Shown here: one piece after another, positions 24,847 to 33,871 of the stretch
How the letters are laid out: each line of letters begins with the position of its first letter
How positions within the stretch are numbered: the stretch's first letter is position 1
DNA from: Marinithermofilum abyssi
GTDB lineage: Bacteria; Bacillota; Bacilli; Thermoactinomycetales; DSM-45169
Reading direction: 5' to 3'
NCBI RefSeq assembly: GCF_014641195.1
Contig: NZ_BMHQ01000007.1
Location: 1 to 64,000, forward strand
DNA length: 64,000 nucleotides
Position numbers and translations under genes: made by a program
The notes under the pieces: generated by a model
The model's input: the letters and a program-made list of their open reading frames with translations, nothing else
Databases searched by the model: none
Told to the model about the DNA's origin: nothing

Positions 24847-25260
24847 TCAGCCACAGCGGCGCTTGTTCGCCTTTCTGAGCCCCCGTGGATCGTTGACGGG
24901 CACCTTGATGGTATCCGAAACAGAACGGGCGATAATCCGGCTGACTTCTCCCAACAGCTCGTCCAGCTGTTCCTCTGCTTCCATGTATTCGCCGATCACA
25001 GGATTCTCACGCATCCGGCGCAGGAAAGCCTCCGCTTCTTCCTTGGCTTTATGATAATCGGGGTGAAAATGTCCAAATCGCTGAGCATCATCAAAAAGCT
25101 CTTTTTTTCGCTGAAATTCCCGAATTAATCGCTGCGCCTGTGCGTCTTCCTGGACCCGCCTTTTGGCTGCAAGATACCGGCGAACCTCTTCCGATTCATT
25201 AATCGCATCCGCCAAATCATATGCTTCAAGCAGAAGATCTGCCATATTAATCGTATTCAT
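24847..25260 (-). CDS. ylbF: YlbF/RicF family regulator
   Basis: A 137-residue helical protein of the YlbF/YmcA (Com_YlbF) family, with INMADLLLEAYDLADAINES, KRRVQEDAQAQRLIREFQRK and LGEVSRIIARSVSDTIKVPV. In Bacillus, YlbF with YmcA and YaaT forms a complex that guides RNase Y and affects competence and sporulation; the complex carries iron-sulphur clusters, and the C-terminal Cys in KRRCG may take part. Start at ATG 25260 after GGAGGGATTG. Confidence 0.88.
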   Translation of the reverse strand: MNTINMADLLLEAYDLADAINESEEVRRYLAAKRRVQEDAQAQRLIREFQRKKELFDDAQRFGHFHPDYHKAKEEAEAFLRRMRENPVIGEYMEAEEQLDELLGEVSRIIARSVSDTIKVPVNDPRGLRKANKRRCG

Positions 25261-25324
25261 CCACAATCCCTCCACAGGTTGATTGTATCATAAAAAAAAA
25301 AGAAACGACATTTTTTAACAAATG

Positions 25325-25356
25325 AAAAAGCCCCTGCACCTGTGCAAAAGGCTTTT
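25325..25356 (-). terminator. Terminator of the XPB operon
   Basis: AAAAAGCC...GGCTTTT arms with an inner TGCAC/GTGCA stem; the T-run is on the minus strand, after the stop at 25385. Confidence 0.75.
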
Positions 25357-25384
25357 ATCCGCACTACTTTTTTTACCTTTTTTA

Positions 25385-27256
25385 TTAAAAAGAAACGATT
25401 TGGATTTGCTGGATCTCGCGGATCCCTACCCGATCCGGGATTTCTCCCTCCCACACACCTTCAATGCTCCAATCTCTTCCTTCCTGTACTATATACTTCG
25501 GGGTGAAATATCCTTTCTTATTGCTTTTCAACTCCATCCGGATATCCAGTTCCAACTGGATCGCCCGCCGCATCATCTCCTGCACGGTTCCCGGATGGTA
25601 ACTGCGCATCTGAGCGGTCCACATCCGGGGGATCTGCTGCAATCCAGGTATGGCTTGTTCCAGGGTGGGAAGTGCATTGACGACCGTGATCTCCGGATCC
25701 TCTGCCCGCCCTTTCGCTAACAGCTTCTGTTCCGGCGGTTTCATCCACCAGGGAGTATCTTCGTCTCCCGGCTCAGATTGCGGAGAATATCCCAGCTGGT
25801 CCAAGACCTGCACCAAATCAGTCAGTTTATCTTCCTTTACCGCAAATACACGGGAACTCAGCTCCTCCTCCATATAAGGGGAGAGATCGGGGTTGCCCCC
25901 AATCTCATCAGCGATCCCCTCATCTCCTAACTCCATCAGGAGCATGCGTCGAAAGCGAATCCGTCCCGCCTGTTCGGCCCAGGCACGAAGCATCACCGAT
26001 ACGTTATCGGGGAGCGGTCCCTCGCCAATCCCTTCAAGGACCTTCAGCATGTCCTTTAACGCTAATCCTTTCTCCAACCCGCGCCGAATGGAAGCAGCGT
26101 TCAGCTCATAGACCGCCATCGGGTTCCCGCCCATGGGGTCTGCAAACTGGGCCAGCATCCATTGCCGATGAAGCGGAAACAGAGGGGATATCAACACCTC
26201 CAGGTCAGGCTGGACGAATCCCTCCCATGTCGGGGTCTCCGGCAGCATGAACGGTGCCCAAATAGACCACCGCCACCAAGTTTCTCCACCTTGTTTGATC
26301 AACTCCATCCAACCCAGAGCAGCCAGCGGGCGAAGCCAACGCTTTTCCACTTCTTCCCTCATCTTTCCAATATGTGCAGTAGCACCTGCTGCATGGCACC
26401 ATCCGATTACCCCCTCTTGAAGCGAGCGCCACCGCCGGGACCCGTACCGTTCCATCCACCACCACAGACCTTCCCATTCGGGATGCATGGACAACAGTTT
26501 CTTTTTACACCATTGGTACAAGGATGCGCTCATATCCCGCGCATGGAGATACAGCCAGGGATGGAGACGCTGGGGTTGCAAACAAAGCCGACCCGATTTT
26601 TCTTCCATCCATCCCATCTCTTCACCCAACGTGCGGAGCATGGCAACCCCGGGTACCTCCTGCCCACCCCATGGGGTATATTCCAAGCCGGAAAAATCCG
26701 AATCCAACTCCACATCCAGCTTGCGGAGCCAGCGCTTGTGAATCTGTCCCTCTTTGGTCAGAGTGATTTCCTCCCGATCGAGGAAAAGCAAAAAGGGAAG
26801 CAAAAGCTGCCATAGCGGAACCGCCGGTGCACTTCCCAGTTCCTTCTGCATCACCGCCTTTGGAGCAGGAAGGTTTTCTTCGTATCCGGCATAGCGCACA
26901 TCCACCGGCACTCCGTAACAAGGTTCACCAAAAGCCCGCCGCAACTGATACACACCCCCGTATTGCCGCAGATGCGTCAATCCTGCGCGAAACCGTGCAG
27001 GGGACAATCCGGTTTGTTGGTTTGCGGCATAGGACTCCGGCAGGGGGGAAGCCCCCCAGCGAAACAGCATCTCCTTCCATACCCGCTTCGCTTCGGATGA
27101 CCACCCTGCCATCTGTTTCGACAGGTTTTCGGGGCGCGTCCATCGGATGATCAGTTCTTGGTCATCCGATGCTTGATTCTCCTGCAACAACTGCCCTCGA
27201 ATGTCTAAAGACAATTCTTCAAGGCAGTCCTTCAGTTTCCAATGGAATGGATGCAT
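25385..27256 (-). CDS. XPB helicase-associated protein
   Basis: A 623-residue, Trp-rich helical protein. It belongs with the helicase-associated proteins encoded beside bacterial XPB genes, as in mycobacteria. It carries repeated winged-helix-like segments early (GLSPARFRAGLTHLRQYGGV) and an XPB/Ssl2 N-terminal-like region later, seen in FVQPDLEVLISPLFPLHRQW. A short tail (GKKGYFTPKYI-type) ends it. Its start overlaps the helicase stop as TGATG, so the two are translated together. Its role is probably to load or regulate the helicase. I see no nuclease motif like that of archaeal Bax1. Confidence 0.72.
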   Translation of the reverse strand: MHPFHWKLKDCLEELSLDIRGQLLQENQASDDQELIIRWTRPENLSKQMAGWSSEAKRVWKEMLFRWGASPLPESYAANQQTGLSPARFRAGLTHLRQYGGVYQLRRAFGEPCYGVPVDVRYAGYEENLPAPKAVMQKELGSAPAVPLWQLLLPFLLFLDREEITLTKEGQIHKRWLRKLDVELDSDFSGLEYTPWGGQEVPGVAMLRTLGEEMGWMEEKSGRLCLQPQRLHPWLYLHARDMSASLYQWCKKKLLSMHPEWEGLWWWMERYGSRRWRSLQEGVIGWCHAAGATAHIGKMREEVEKRWLRPLAALGWMELIKQGGETWWRWSIWAPFMLPETPTWEGFVQPDLEVLISPLFPLHRQWMLAQFADPMGGNPMAVYELNAASIRRGLEKGLALKDMLKVLEGIGEGPLPDNVSVMLRAWAEQAGRIRFRRMLLMELGDEGIADEIGGNPDLSPYMEEELSSRVFAVKEDKLTDLVQVLDQLGYSPQSEPGDEDTPWWMKPPEQKLLAKGRAEDPEITVVNALPTLEQAIPGLQQIPRMWTAQMRSYHPGTVQEMMRRAIQLELDIRMELKSNKKGYFTPKYIVQEGRDWSIEGVWEGEIPDRVGIREIQQIQIVSF

Positions 27257-28938
27257 CAGTCATTCCCCCATTGCTCACCGTTCACAATCTCATAATGGTA
27301 CCCTTGTTCCACCAGATACAACTGCCGGTGAAGAGCGTATTCCTGGTCCACTGTATCCCGGGAAACAATCTGATAAAAATGCGCTGCCGTTCGCTCCTTC
27401 TTTGGACGCAAGATCCTTCCCAGCCGCTGGGCTTCCTCCTGACGGGATCCAAAAGTACCGGATACCTGAACCGCCACCTGCGCATCGGGTAAATCGACAG
27501 CAAAATTGGCCACTTTGGATACGACCAATACCGGGATCTCCCCCCGGCGAAAACGGGCATACAGTTCTTCCCGCTGTTGGTGGGGAGTTTTTCCCGTCAA
27601 GATCGGAACGGACAACCGCTCGGCGATCTCTTCCAGCTGGGATACATATTGTCCGATAATCAAGAGCGGCTGTCCCTGATGTTTTTGGAGAATCCGTTCC
27701 AATGCCGCCCATTTTTCCGGGTTTTCGGCTGCGATCCGATATTTTTGCCGTTTGGGAGCACGGGCGTATTCCAAGCGCAACTCCCGGGACATCGGCACGC
27801 GCAATTCGGTACAACGGGCAGCGGCGATCCACCCGCTCCGTTCCAATGTCTTCCACGGCGCGTCATATTTTTTAGGGCCGATCAGCGAAAACACATCTTC
27901 TTCCCGACCGTCCTCCCGTACCAGCGTAGCCGTCAAACCCAGCCGCCGTCTTGCCTGTAAATCGGCCGTTGCCCGAAACACCGGCGCCGGCAGCAAATGC
28001 ACTTCATCATAGATAATAAGTCCCCAATCCCGTTCATCAAACAGATCGATATGGGTAAACTCCCCATCCTTTTGTCCCCGATGCGTCAAAATCTGATAGG
28101 TGGCTACTGTTACCGGACGCACTTGTTTCTTTTCACCCGTATATTCCCCTACTTGTTCGGGAGAAAGGGTTGTCTTATCCAGGATTTCCCGAATCCATTG
28201 GCGTACGGAAGTCGTATTGGGTGTTAAGATCAAGGCAGCCCTTCCCACCCGCGCCATCGCAGCCAGTCCCACCACCGTCTTGCCGGCTCCGCACGGCAGA
28301 ACCACGACTCCATTGCCTCCGGCAACCGTTCCTTCCCGATAAAAGGCGTCTACTGCTTGAACTTGATATTCCCGCAAGCGGAAGGGAGTGCCGTCTGCAC
28401 ATTGGGGGAGCAGTTCCATCGGGAGATGCTCCCCTTCCGTATAGCCAGCCACGTCTTCTACCGGAAATCCGCATTTGAGCAGCTCTTGTTTGAGAGATCC
28501 CCTCTTCTCCGGCGGTATATGAAAACGCCTTTCCCCCACCGGAACAGCCCATTCACGCAATACCGGCAAGGAAGTAACCTCCGCCAGTGTCTCCTGATCC
28601 GAACACACCAGCAGCAGAGCATCACATCGTCGTTCCAACCTCACTTTTCCGTACCGCATCACTGTTTGCCGGATCTCTTCCAACAAGAAAGACGGGATCT
28701 CCCATTTACTGTACCGCTTCAAAAAACCGATGATCGACTCCGCGGTCAAACCCGCTGCTGCCGCATTCCAAAGAGACAAAGATGTCATCCGATATGTATG
28801 GATACGTTCAGGACTTTTCACCAGCTCAGCAAAAGCCGCAATCCCCTCTCTCACTTCTTCGAAACAGGGATGATTCGTTTCCAATAACAGAGTCCGATTA
28901 CTCTGCACCACCAGGGGGCATGAATGCGGTTCGTTCAT
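27256..28938 (-). CDS. XPB/Rad25-family DNA helicase
   Basis: A 560-residue superfamily 2 helicase like eukaryotic and archaeal XPB. An N-terminal domain (~1-190) precedes FRLREYQVQAVDAFYREG; Walker A is LPCGAGKTVVGLA (~216), the DEVH box YDEVHLLPAP (~311), and the XPB-specific RED motif lies in TATLVREDGREEDVFS (~340). The second RecA domain has PILTGKTPHQQREELYARF and motif VI in QEEAQRLGRILRPK. It probably unwinds or remodels DNA during repair, as XPB does; bacterial function is less settled. First gene of a two-gene operon with its partner. Confidence 0.92.
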   Translation of the reverse strand: MNEPHSCPLVVQSNRTLLLETNHPCFEEVREGIAAFAELVKSPERIHTYRMTSLSLWNAAAAGLTAESIIGFLKRYSKWEIPSFLLEEIRQTVMRYGKVRLERRCDALLLVCSDQETLAEVTSLPVLREWAVPVGERRFHIPPEKRGSLKQELLKCGFPVEDVAGYTEGEHLPMELLPQCADGTPFRLREYQVQAVDAFYREGTVAGGNGVVVLPCGAGKTVVGLAAMARVGRAALILTPNTTSVRQWIREILDKTTLSPEQVGEYTGEKKQVRPVTVATYQILTHRGQKDGEFTHIDLFDERDWGLIIYDEVHLLPAPVFRATADLQARRRLGLTATLVREDGREEDVFSLIGPKKYDAPWKTLERSGWIAAARCTELRVPMSRELRLEYARAPKRQKYRIAAENPEKWAALERILQKHQGQPLLIIGQYVSQLEEIAERLSVPILTGKTPHQQREELYARFRRGEIPVLVVSKVANFAVDLPDAQVAVQVSGTFGSRQEEAQRLGRILRPKKERTAAHFYQIVSRDTVDQEYALHRQLYLVEQGYHYEIVNGEQWGND

Positions 28939-29097
28939 CTGTTATCCCTCCTTCATCTTTTAGTTTAGACAAGGAAAGAAGAATCATGACGGAAGAATTC
29001 CAACATGGTAAAATAACGAATCGTTAGAGATTGCAACTTTTCCGAGAACAGTTTCGTCTATAACAGTAAATTTAAACCAATCCAGGAGGAGCAAATC

Positions 29098-29982
29098 ATG
29101 CGCCCACGGTTATCCAGTAGATGGATCGTTTTGTTGGGGGGATTGTTGATGGCCGCCGGCTGTTCAGCCCCTTCCTCTCCCGCATCTTCTCCCGGTGTAA
29201 AAGAAGTGGATGCCATTCAAAAGGAACGGACGTTTTCTTTTCAGGAAGAATCTCGGGCACACTGGCCCAAATCCGTGCAAAAAAAAGTGAATCAATTGCG
29301 GGGTCAGAATGAAACAGGCGTTTATTCCTTGCAGGAAGACGGCCGTACGTATGTGATCGTCACCAAGGGAAACACTCCCCATGGCGGTTATGGCATTCGA
29401 GTGGAACAAGTGGTTCAACGCGGTAAGGAAATCCAAATCTCCGCATCGAAAACCGCCCCGCCCAAGAAATCCGTCACCCATCAAGCGATTGATACGCCAG
29501 TCGCTGTCATTTCCATCCCCAACCCCGATCGGATTTCCTTCAAGTGGGACCTGAACTGGTCCCCCGACCCCGCCGCTTCTCCCGACAAGTCTCCGCCGGC
29601 GGAGGAAACGGGGATGAAGATGAAAGCAAAAATCGAAGCGGATCCTGGACTGCCGCAAGTGGTGAAAAGTAAGGCAAAATCTCTTCAGAAAAGGAAAACG
29701 GGTGGCGAAACCGTCGTCATCGCCGAGGGGAGAGCCTACCTCATCATGGCATTGGGAGAACGTCAAACGGGCGGCTACCGGATCAAGGTGCATAACGTTG
29801 TCAAACAGGGAAATCACATTCACATCTATGCGGAAGAAGTTCCGCCTTCTCAAAACAGTGTCACGACCCAAGCGATTTCCTATCCGGTAACGATCGCCTC
29901 GATTCCCGCCCTGGAAGGTTCCCCGAAGTTTACGTTTCATATTCAATCAAAGACCCCTTCAAGCAGAGAAGCGATGGAATAG
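29098..29982 (+). CDS. Lipoprotein with two PrcB-like domains
   Basis: A 294-residue exported lipoprotein. The signal peptide has a hydrophobic core and lipobox LLMAAGC. Two matching domains follow, each with GGY-[GR]-I, a QGN/RGK turn and an SVT-Q-AI-YPV segment: TPHGGYGIRVEQVVQRGKEI near residue 100 and RQTGGYRIKVHNVVKQGNHI near 224. This fold is the PrcB C-terminal type found with dentilisin and other surface proteases. Ribosome site CCAGGAGGAG. With three subtilases in the window a protease-partner role is possible, but none is adjacent. Confidence 0.78.
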   Translation: MRPRLSSRWIVLLGGLLMAAGCSAPSSPASSPGVKEVDAIQKERTFSFQEESRAHWPKSVQKKVNQLRGQNETGVYSLQEDGRTYVIVTKGNTPHGGYGIRVEQVVQRGKEIQISASKTAPPKKSVTHQAIDTPVAVISIPNPDRISFKWDLNWSPDPAASPDKSPPAEETGMKMKAKIEADPGLPQVVKSKAKSLQKRKTGGETVVIAEGRAYLIMALGERQTGGYRIKVHNVVKQGNHIHIYAEEVPPSQNSVTTQAISYPVTIASIPALEGSPKFTFHIQSKTPSSREAME

Positions 29983-29983
29983 G

Positions 29984-30011
29984 AAAAGGCACCCGAGAAC
30001 GGGTGCCTTTT
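29984..30011 (+). terminator. Terminator of the PrcB-like lipoprotein gene
   Basis: AAAAGGCACCC/GGGTGCCTTTT hairpin a few bases after the stop. Confidence 0.88.
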
Positions 30012-30024
30012 GTTGATCCCTTTT

Positions 30025-30156
30025 TTAGTCCTTCTTTGGTTCCTTCGGGTCCTCGCCTCGATCGGGCTGTTCCGGTGAGGTGGTCAACGGTTCCCGGGGA
30101 GTAAAAATCTCTGGTTCCCGCTGTGGGGTGCCGATTTCGGGCATCCGCATTCGCAT
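30025..30156 (-). CDS. Small Pro/Glu-rich protein, 43 residues
   Basis: Starts MRMRMPEIGTPQREPEIFTP and ends DRGEDPKEPKKD; hydrophilic and likely unfolded. Support for a real gene is the excellent AAAGGAGGG site six bases before ATG 30156 and the terminator past its stop. Two in-frame ATG codons follow closely (30150, 30144). Function unknown. Confidence 0.55.
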   Translation of the reverse strand: MRMRMPEIGTPQREPEIFTPREPLTTSPEQPDRGEDPKEPKKD

Positions 30157-30363
30157 CCGTTTCCCTCCTTTCCTGATGGGTGATACCGTTTAGGTTAACC
30201 ATTCCCTTCACCTACCATCAGGACCCTGCAAAACGGAATACGAAGACCTTAATACAGCAGCAGCCGCTTGTTCACCGCGGGCAAAAGATCACACATGACG
30301 GCCGATTTCATACCATATGACGAGCCGTTAAAAGGGGATACTACCCGAAACACAGAACAATTT

Positions 30364-30819
30364 TCATCCTCCATCCCCTTCTTCCTGTTGATGCAGCCAG
30401 GGGGACTCCGGCGATTCCGGAGATTCCCACAAGGGGCGACGAGAAGCGGATGTTTGACTGTGTTGGGAAAGAGTGCCTTCAAAATGATGAGAAGCATCCC
30501 ATGCAGAACCTGGACCTGCTTGGGCAGAATAGGACGGATAAGCAGGATAACTGCCGGCTGACCACACAGGAACGGTCAGATGGGAATACGGCCAGCCGGA
30601 TACCTGAGGAGTCATGTACCCGTGGGTTGCCCCTGTCCAAGGATACTGACCGGCGAGTGCCGGACCATGCCACCCGTGGTACGTTGCGGGCATCCATCCT
30701 GATAAGGGAGGGTACTCTGTCGGAAAGGGCCATGCCATCGGCTGAAATGGGAAAGAACCAGAGAAAGCTGCCCCGTCAAACTGGTTTACCGGGGACTGGC
30801 AGCCGCATTTTTCCGCCAT
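30364..30819 (-). CDS. Trp/Tyr/Pro-rich protein, possible spore-coat component
   Basis: A 151-residue low-complexity protein very rich in Trp, Tyr, Pro, Gly and His: FPFQPMAWPFPTEYPPLSGW, then WHGPALAGQYPWTGATHGYM. It starts with MAEKCGCQSP, whose Cys pair resembles the starts of coat proteins. ATG 30819 has a strong AAAGGAGGATC site; the frame continues upstream to 30843 without one. No signal peptide or domain. A coat role is inferred from composition. Confidence 0.6.
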   Translation of the reverse strand: MAEKCGCQSPVNQFDGAAFSGSFPFQPMAWPFPTEYPPLSGWMPATYHGWHGPALAGQYPWTGATHGYMTPQVSGWPYSHLTVPVWSAGSYPAYPSYSAQAGPGSAWDASHHFEGTLSQHSQTSASRRPLWESPESPESPWLHQQEEGDGG

Positions 30820-30963
30820 ACGGATCCTCCTTTCCACTATCACCTATTACTATGTGTCTAAAAGAACCGATATTCTACGAAAAAATCCCGGTTTCAAAGG
30901 CATCTTCGATTTGATATGATGATGAAGGTTTACCATATCGCTGACAGAAAGGAGGGGGAAACA

Positions 30964-32331
30964 ATGCCAGAACAAGAAGAACGCCGCGTGGAAACAGATC
31001 TTGACGCTGTCAAAATCGCATTGCAAAAACGGGAACAAAAGTTTTTGCGGCCGCTGATTGAAGAGTTGCAACCCTATGACCTCGGGCAGGTATTTTTTCA
31101 ACTCAACAAGGTATATCGGCGACATTTCCTCGATATGCTCAACCCGGATGAGATCGCAGAGCTCCTGGAAGAGTTGGACTTTGAGGAACAGCGGGAGATT
31201 CTCACTCACCTGGGCGCTGAAAAAACCTCCAAGGTCCTCAATCGGATGTCTTCGGACGAGGCTGCCGACTTGCTGGGGGAATTGGAAGAGCAAAACGTCC
31301 AAAGCTTGTTGAAGAACATGGAACGGGACGAAGCCGACAAAGTGCGTGCACTGCTCCATTACCCGGAGGATACCGCCGGCGGGAAAATGACGATGGAGTA
31401 TGTCAGCGTGTACGACTATTACACGGTCGAAGAGGCGATTCAATATTTACGCCGGGAAGCACCGACGGCGGAAACAGTGTATTACGTTTACGTCATCGAT
31501 GCCAATGATCGACTTGTGGGCGTCGTTTCGTTGCGGGAGCTTCTGATTGCACAGCCTAACACGCAAATTACGGATATTATGTATGAACGGATTATTTCCG
31601 TACCAGCAGACATGGACCAGGAAGAAGTAGCTAAACTGCTGGAACGCTACGACTTCCTCGCCATTCCGGTCGTGGATGACGATCAACGGTTACTCGGTAT
31701 TATCACGGTAGACGATATCATTGACGTCTTGATCGAAGAAGCGCAGGAAGACTTGGCAAAGCTCTCCGCCGTCGGGCAGACGGAAATGGATGTCCTTACA
31801 CACCCGTTTTCATCTGCGCGACGTCGTATCCCTTGGCTGATCCTTCTGTTGTTTATCGGTATGTTTACAGCCAATCTGCTCGGATATTTCCAGACCACCA
31901 TTCAACAAGTTTCCGCTCTAGCCTTGTTTATGCCCATGATTGCCGGTATGACCGGAAACACTGGAACCCAGTCCCTGGCCCTGGTGATCCGGGGGTTGTC
32001 CTCCGGCCAACTGACACGGGAAAGATACATGCAGATCCTGCGGCAGGAAGGCATCGTCGGTATGATTATCGGTACCGTATGCGGCCTGCTGATTATCGCA
32101 CTCGTCACCCTATGGCAGGGGAATCCGTATCTGGGCCTTGTCGTAGGCGGCTCTTTATGGTGCACCCTCTTGATCGGAACCATCGGCGGCACATTGATTC
32201 CCCTGTTGCTGCACATATTAAAAGTCGACCCCACCGTGGCATCGGGTCCCCTGATCACCACATTGAATGATGTGTTTTCCTTGATGATCTACTTCGGTTT
32301 TGCGACCATGTTTTTGCATTATTTGCTGTGA
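30964..32331 (+). CDS. mgtE: Magnesium transporter MgtE
   Basis: A 455-residue MgtE: an N-terminal helical N domain with ELLEELDFEEQREILTHLGA and SDEAADLLGELEEQ, two CBS domains (TAGGKMTMEYVSVYDYYTVE; DRLVGVVSLRELLIAQP, RLLGIITVDDIIDVL), then five membrane helices (PWLILLLFIGMFTANLLGYF; MPMIAGMTGNTGTQSLALVI). The cytosolic domains sense Mg2+ and gate the pore. The ATG at 30964 follows AAAGGAGGGGG; no M-box fits the 144 bases upstream. Confidence 0.95.
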   Translation: MPEQEERRVETDLDAVKIALQKREQKFLRPLIEELQPYDLGQVFFQLNKVYRRHFLDMLNPDEIAELLEELDFEEQREILTHLGAEKTSKVLNRMSSDEAADLLGELEEQNVQSLLKNMERDEADKVRALLHYPEDTAGGKMTMEYVSVYDYYTVEEAIQYLRREAPTAETVYYVYVIDANDRLVGVVSLRELLIAQPNTQITDIMYERIISVPADMDQEEVAKLLERYDFLAIPVVDDDQRLLGIITVDDIIDVLIEEAQEDLAKLSAVGQTEMDVLTHPFSSARRRIPWLILLLFIGMFTANLLGYFQTTIQQVSALALFMPMIAGMTGNTGTQSLALVIRGLSSGQLTRERYMQILRQEGIVGMIIGTVCGLLIIALVTLWQGNPYLGLVVGGSLWCTLLIGTIGGTLIPLLLHILKVDPTVASGPLITTLNDVFSLMIYFGFATMFLHYLL

Positions 32332-32345
32332 TCGCTTCCCCCTTC

Positions 32346-32370
32346 CCCCTTCCCCCAGGAAGGGGTTTTT
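32346..32370 (+). terminator. Terminator of mgtE
   Basis: CCCCTTCC/GGAAGGGG hairpin with a CCCC-type loop and TTTTT, 15 bases after the stop. Confidence 0.9.
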
Positions 32371-32490
32371 CTTCTACAAAGCTGACAGAAATTCTGCTAA
32401 GCTGGGAATATTGGGAGGTTATTCCGCAACATTCCGTGCAGAATAAAAATAAATTGGGTCGGGATCGGTGTTAGGGAGGAAACAGATACG

Positions 32491-33840
32491 TTGGAAAACT
32501 TTTTACAAATTGCCTGGAATATCGTGTTGGTCATCTTTCTCGTGTTGCTCAACGGCTTTTTCGTGGCATCGGAGTTTGCCATCGTCAAAGTTCGTGCAAC
32601 TCGTATTGCCCAGCTTCGGCAAGAAGGGAATATGCGGGCGAAGATAGCCCAGAAAGTTATCGCCAATATGGACGCTTACCTGTCCGCTACCCAATTGGGG
32701 ATCACCTTGGCGTCCCTGGGACTCGGGTGGGTTGGGGAGCCGGCTATCGCCCACCTGATCGTGAAACCGCTGTTGTCGCTGATCCCCTTGGAGATGCCGG
32801 CATGGCTGATTCAAACGGTCTCCTTTGCCATCGCCTTTGCTATTATTACATTCCTTCACATTGTGTTAGGGGAAATGGCTCCCAAGTCCTTAGCGATCCG
32901 CCGGGCAGAAGAAACCACCTTGTGGACGGCCATACCGTTGGATTGGTTTTACAAGCTGTTCTATCCCTTTATCGTTATCTTAAACGGAACAGCCAACCGG
33001 ATTCTAAAGTGGTTTGGTGTCAAGCTGGATCCCGATCATCAACACGCTCACACCGAAGAGGAAATCCGGATGCTGGTTGCACAAAGCCATAAAAGCGGAT
33101 TAATCGACCAGACAGAGCTGTCCCTGTTCGATAATATATTTGAATTTACCGACCGGGTGGCCCGTGAAATCATGGTGCCCCGCGTAGACATGATCTGCCT
33201 CTACATGGAAGATGATTTTGAAGAAAATCTGAAAACGATCCGGGATGCCCGTCATACCCGCTTCCCTTTGTGCCGGGAGGACAAGGATGACATTGTCGGG
33301 ATCGTCCACATCCGACACATCTATGAGCAGATGTTGGAAGGCGAAACCCCGGATTTGGCCAAACTGACACGCCCCGCGGTCATGGTACCGGAAACGATGG
33401 AAATCAAAGACGTGCTGCGGGTGTTGCAAAAGAATCACTCTGAAATGGCTATTGTAGTCGATGAATACGGCGGCACGGCGGGCTTGGTCACCACAGAAGA
33501 CATCATCGAAGAAATTTTTGGGGAGATCCAAGACGAATTCGACGATGAACAACCCTTCTTCCAACCGGCCGGTACAGAAACGTCCATCGATGCCCGCCTC
33601 CTGATCGAAGAAGTGAACGATTACTTCAAAACGGACATTGAAGACCCGGACAACGATACGATCGGCGGCTGGATCTTTTCGCAACTGCAGGAAGTTCCCG
33701 AGCTGGGGGACGAAGTGTACTACAACGATCTCAAGTTTACCGTGCAGGAAATCGATCAGCGGAGCGTTTCGCGGTTGTTGGTCACTCGAATAGAAGAAAA
33801 AACCAACGAAAACCCCGACCCAGCCGGGGTTGATGATTAA
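32491..33840 (+). CDS. CNNM/CorC-family membrane protein (hemolysin family)
   Basis: A 449-residue protein: a DUF21/CNNM membrane domain of three to four helices (VIFLVLLNGFFVASEFAIVK; AIITFLHIVLGEMAPKSLAI), a CBS pair (REIMVPRVDMICLYMEDDFE; EMAIVVDEYGGTAGLVTTED) and a C-terminal CorC_HlyC domain. Relatives move or sense Mg2+, Co2+ or Na+/Mg2+. It follows mgtE on the same strand but behind its terminator, so both may serve magnesium homeostasis from separate promoters. Start is TTG at 32491, with GGGAGG eleven bases upstream. Confidence 0.9.
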   Translation: MENFLQIAWNIVLVIFLVLLNGFFVASEFAIVKVRATRIAQLRQEGNMRAKIAQKVIANMDAYLSATQLGITLASLGLGWVGEPAIAHLIVKPLLSLIPLEMPAWLIQTVSFAIAFAIITFLHIVLGEMAPKSLAIRRAEETTLWTAIPLDWFYKLFYPFIVILNGTANRILKWFGVKLDPDHQHAHTEEEIRMLVAQSHKSGLIDQTELSLFDNIFEFTDRVAREIMVPRVDMICLYMEDDFEENLKTIRDARHTRFPLCREDKDDIVGIVHIRHIYEQMLEGETPDLAKLTRPAVMVPETMEIKDVLRVLQKNHSEMAIVVDEYGGTAGLVTTEDIIEEIFGEIQDEFDDEQPFFQPAGTETSIDARLLIEEVNDYFKTDIEDPDNDTIGGWIFSQLQEVPELGDEVYYNDLKFTVQEIDQRSVSRLLVTRIEEKTNENPDPAGVDD

Positions 33841-33841
33841 A

Positions 33842-33871
33842 GGCGGCCACTGATGACGGTGGCTGTTTTTT
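33842..33871 (+). terminator. Terminator of the CNNM gene
   Basis: GCCACYG/CGGTGGC-type hairpin followed by TTTTTTATT directly after the stop. Confidence 0.7.

Noticed and set aside
30844-30963. An M-box leader before mgtE
   Set aside because: The stretch is shorter than the class needs and has none of its conserved loops.
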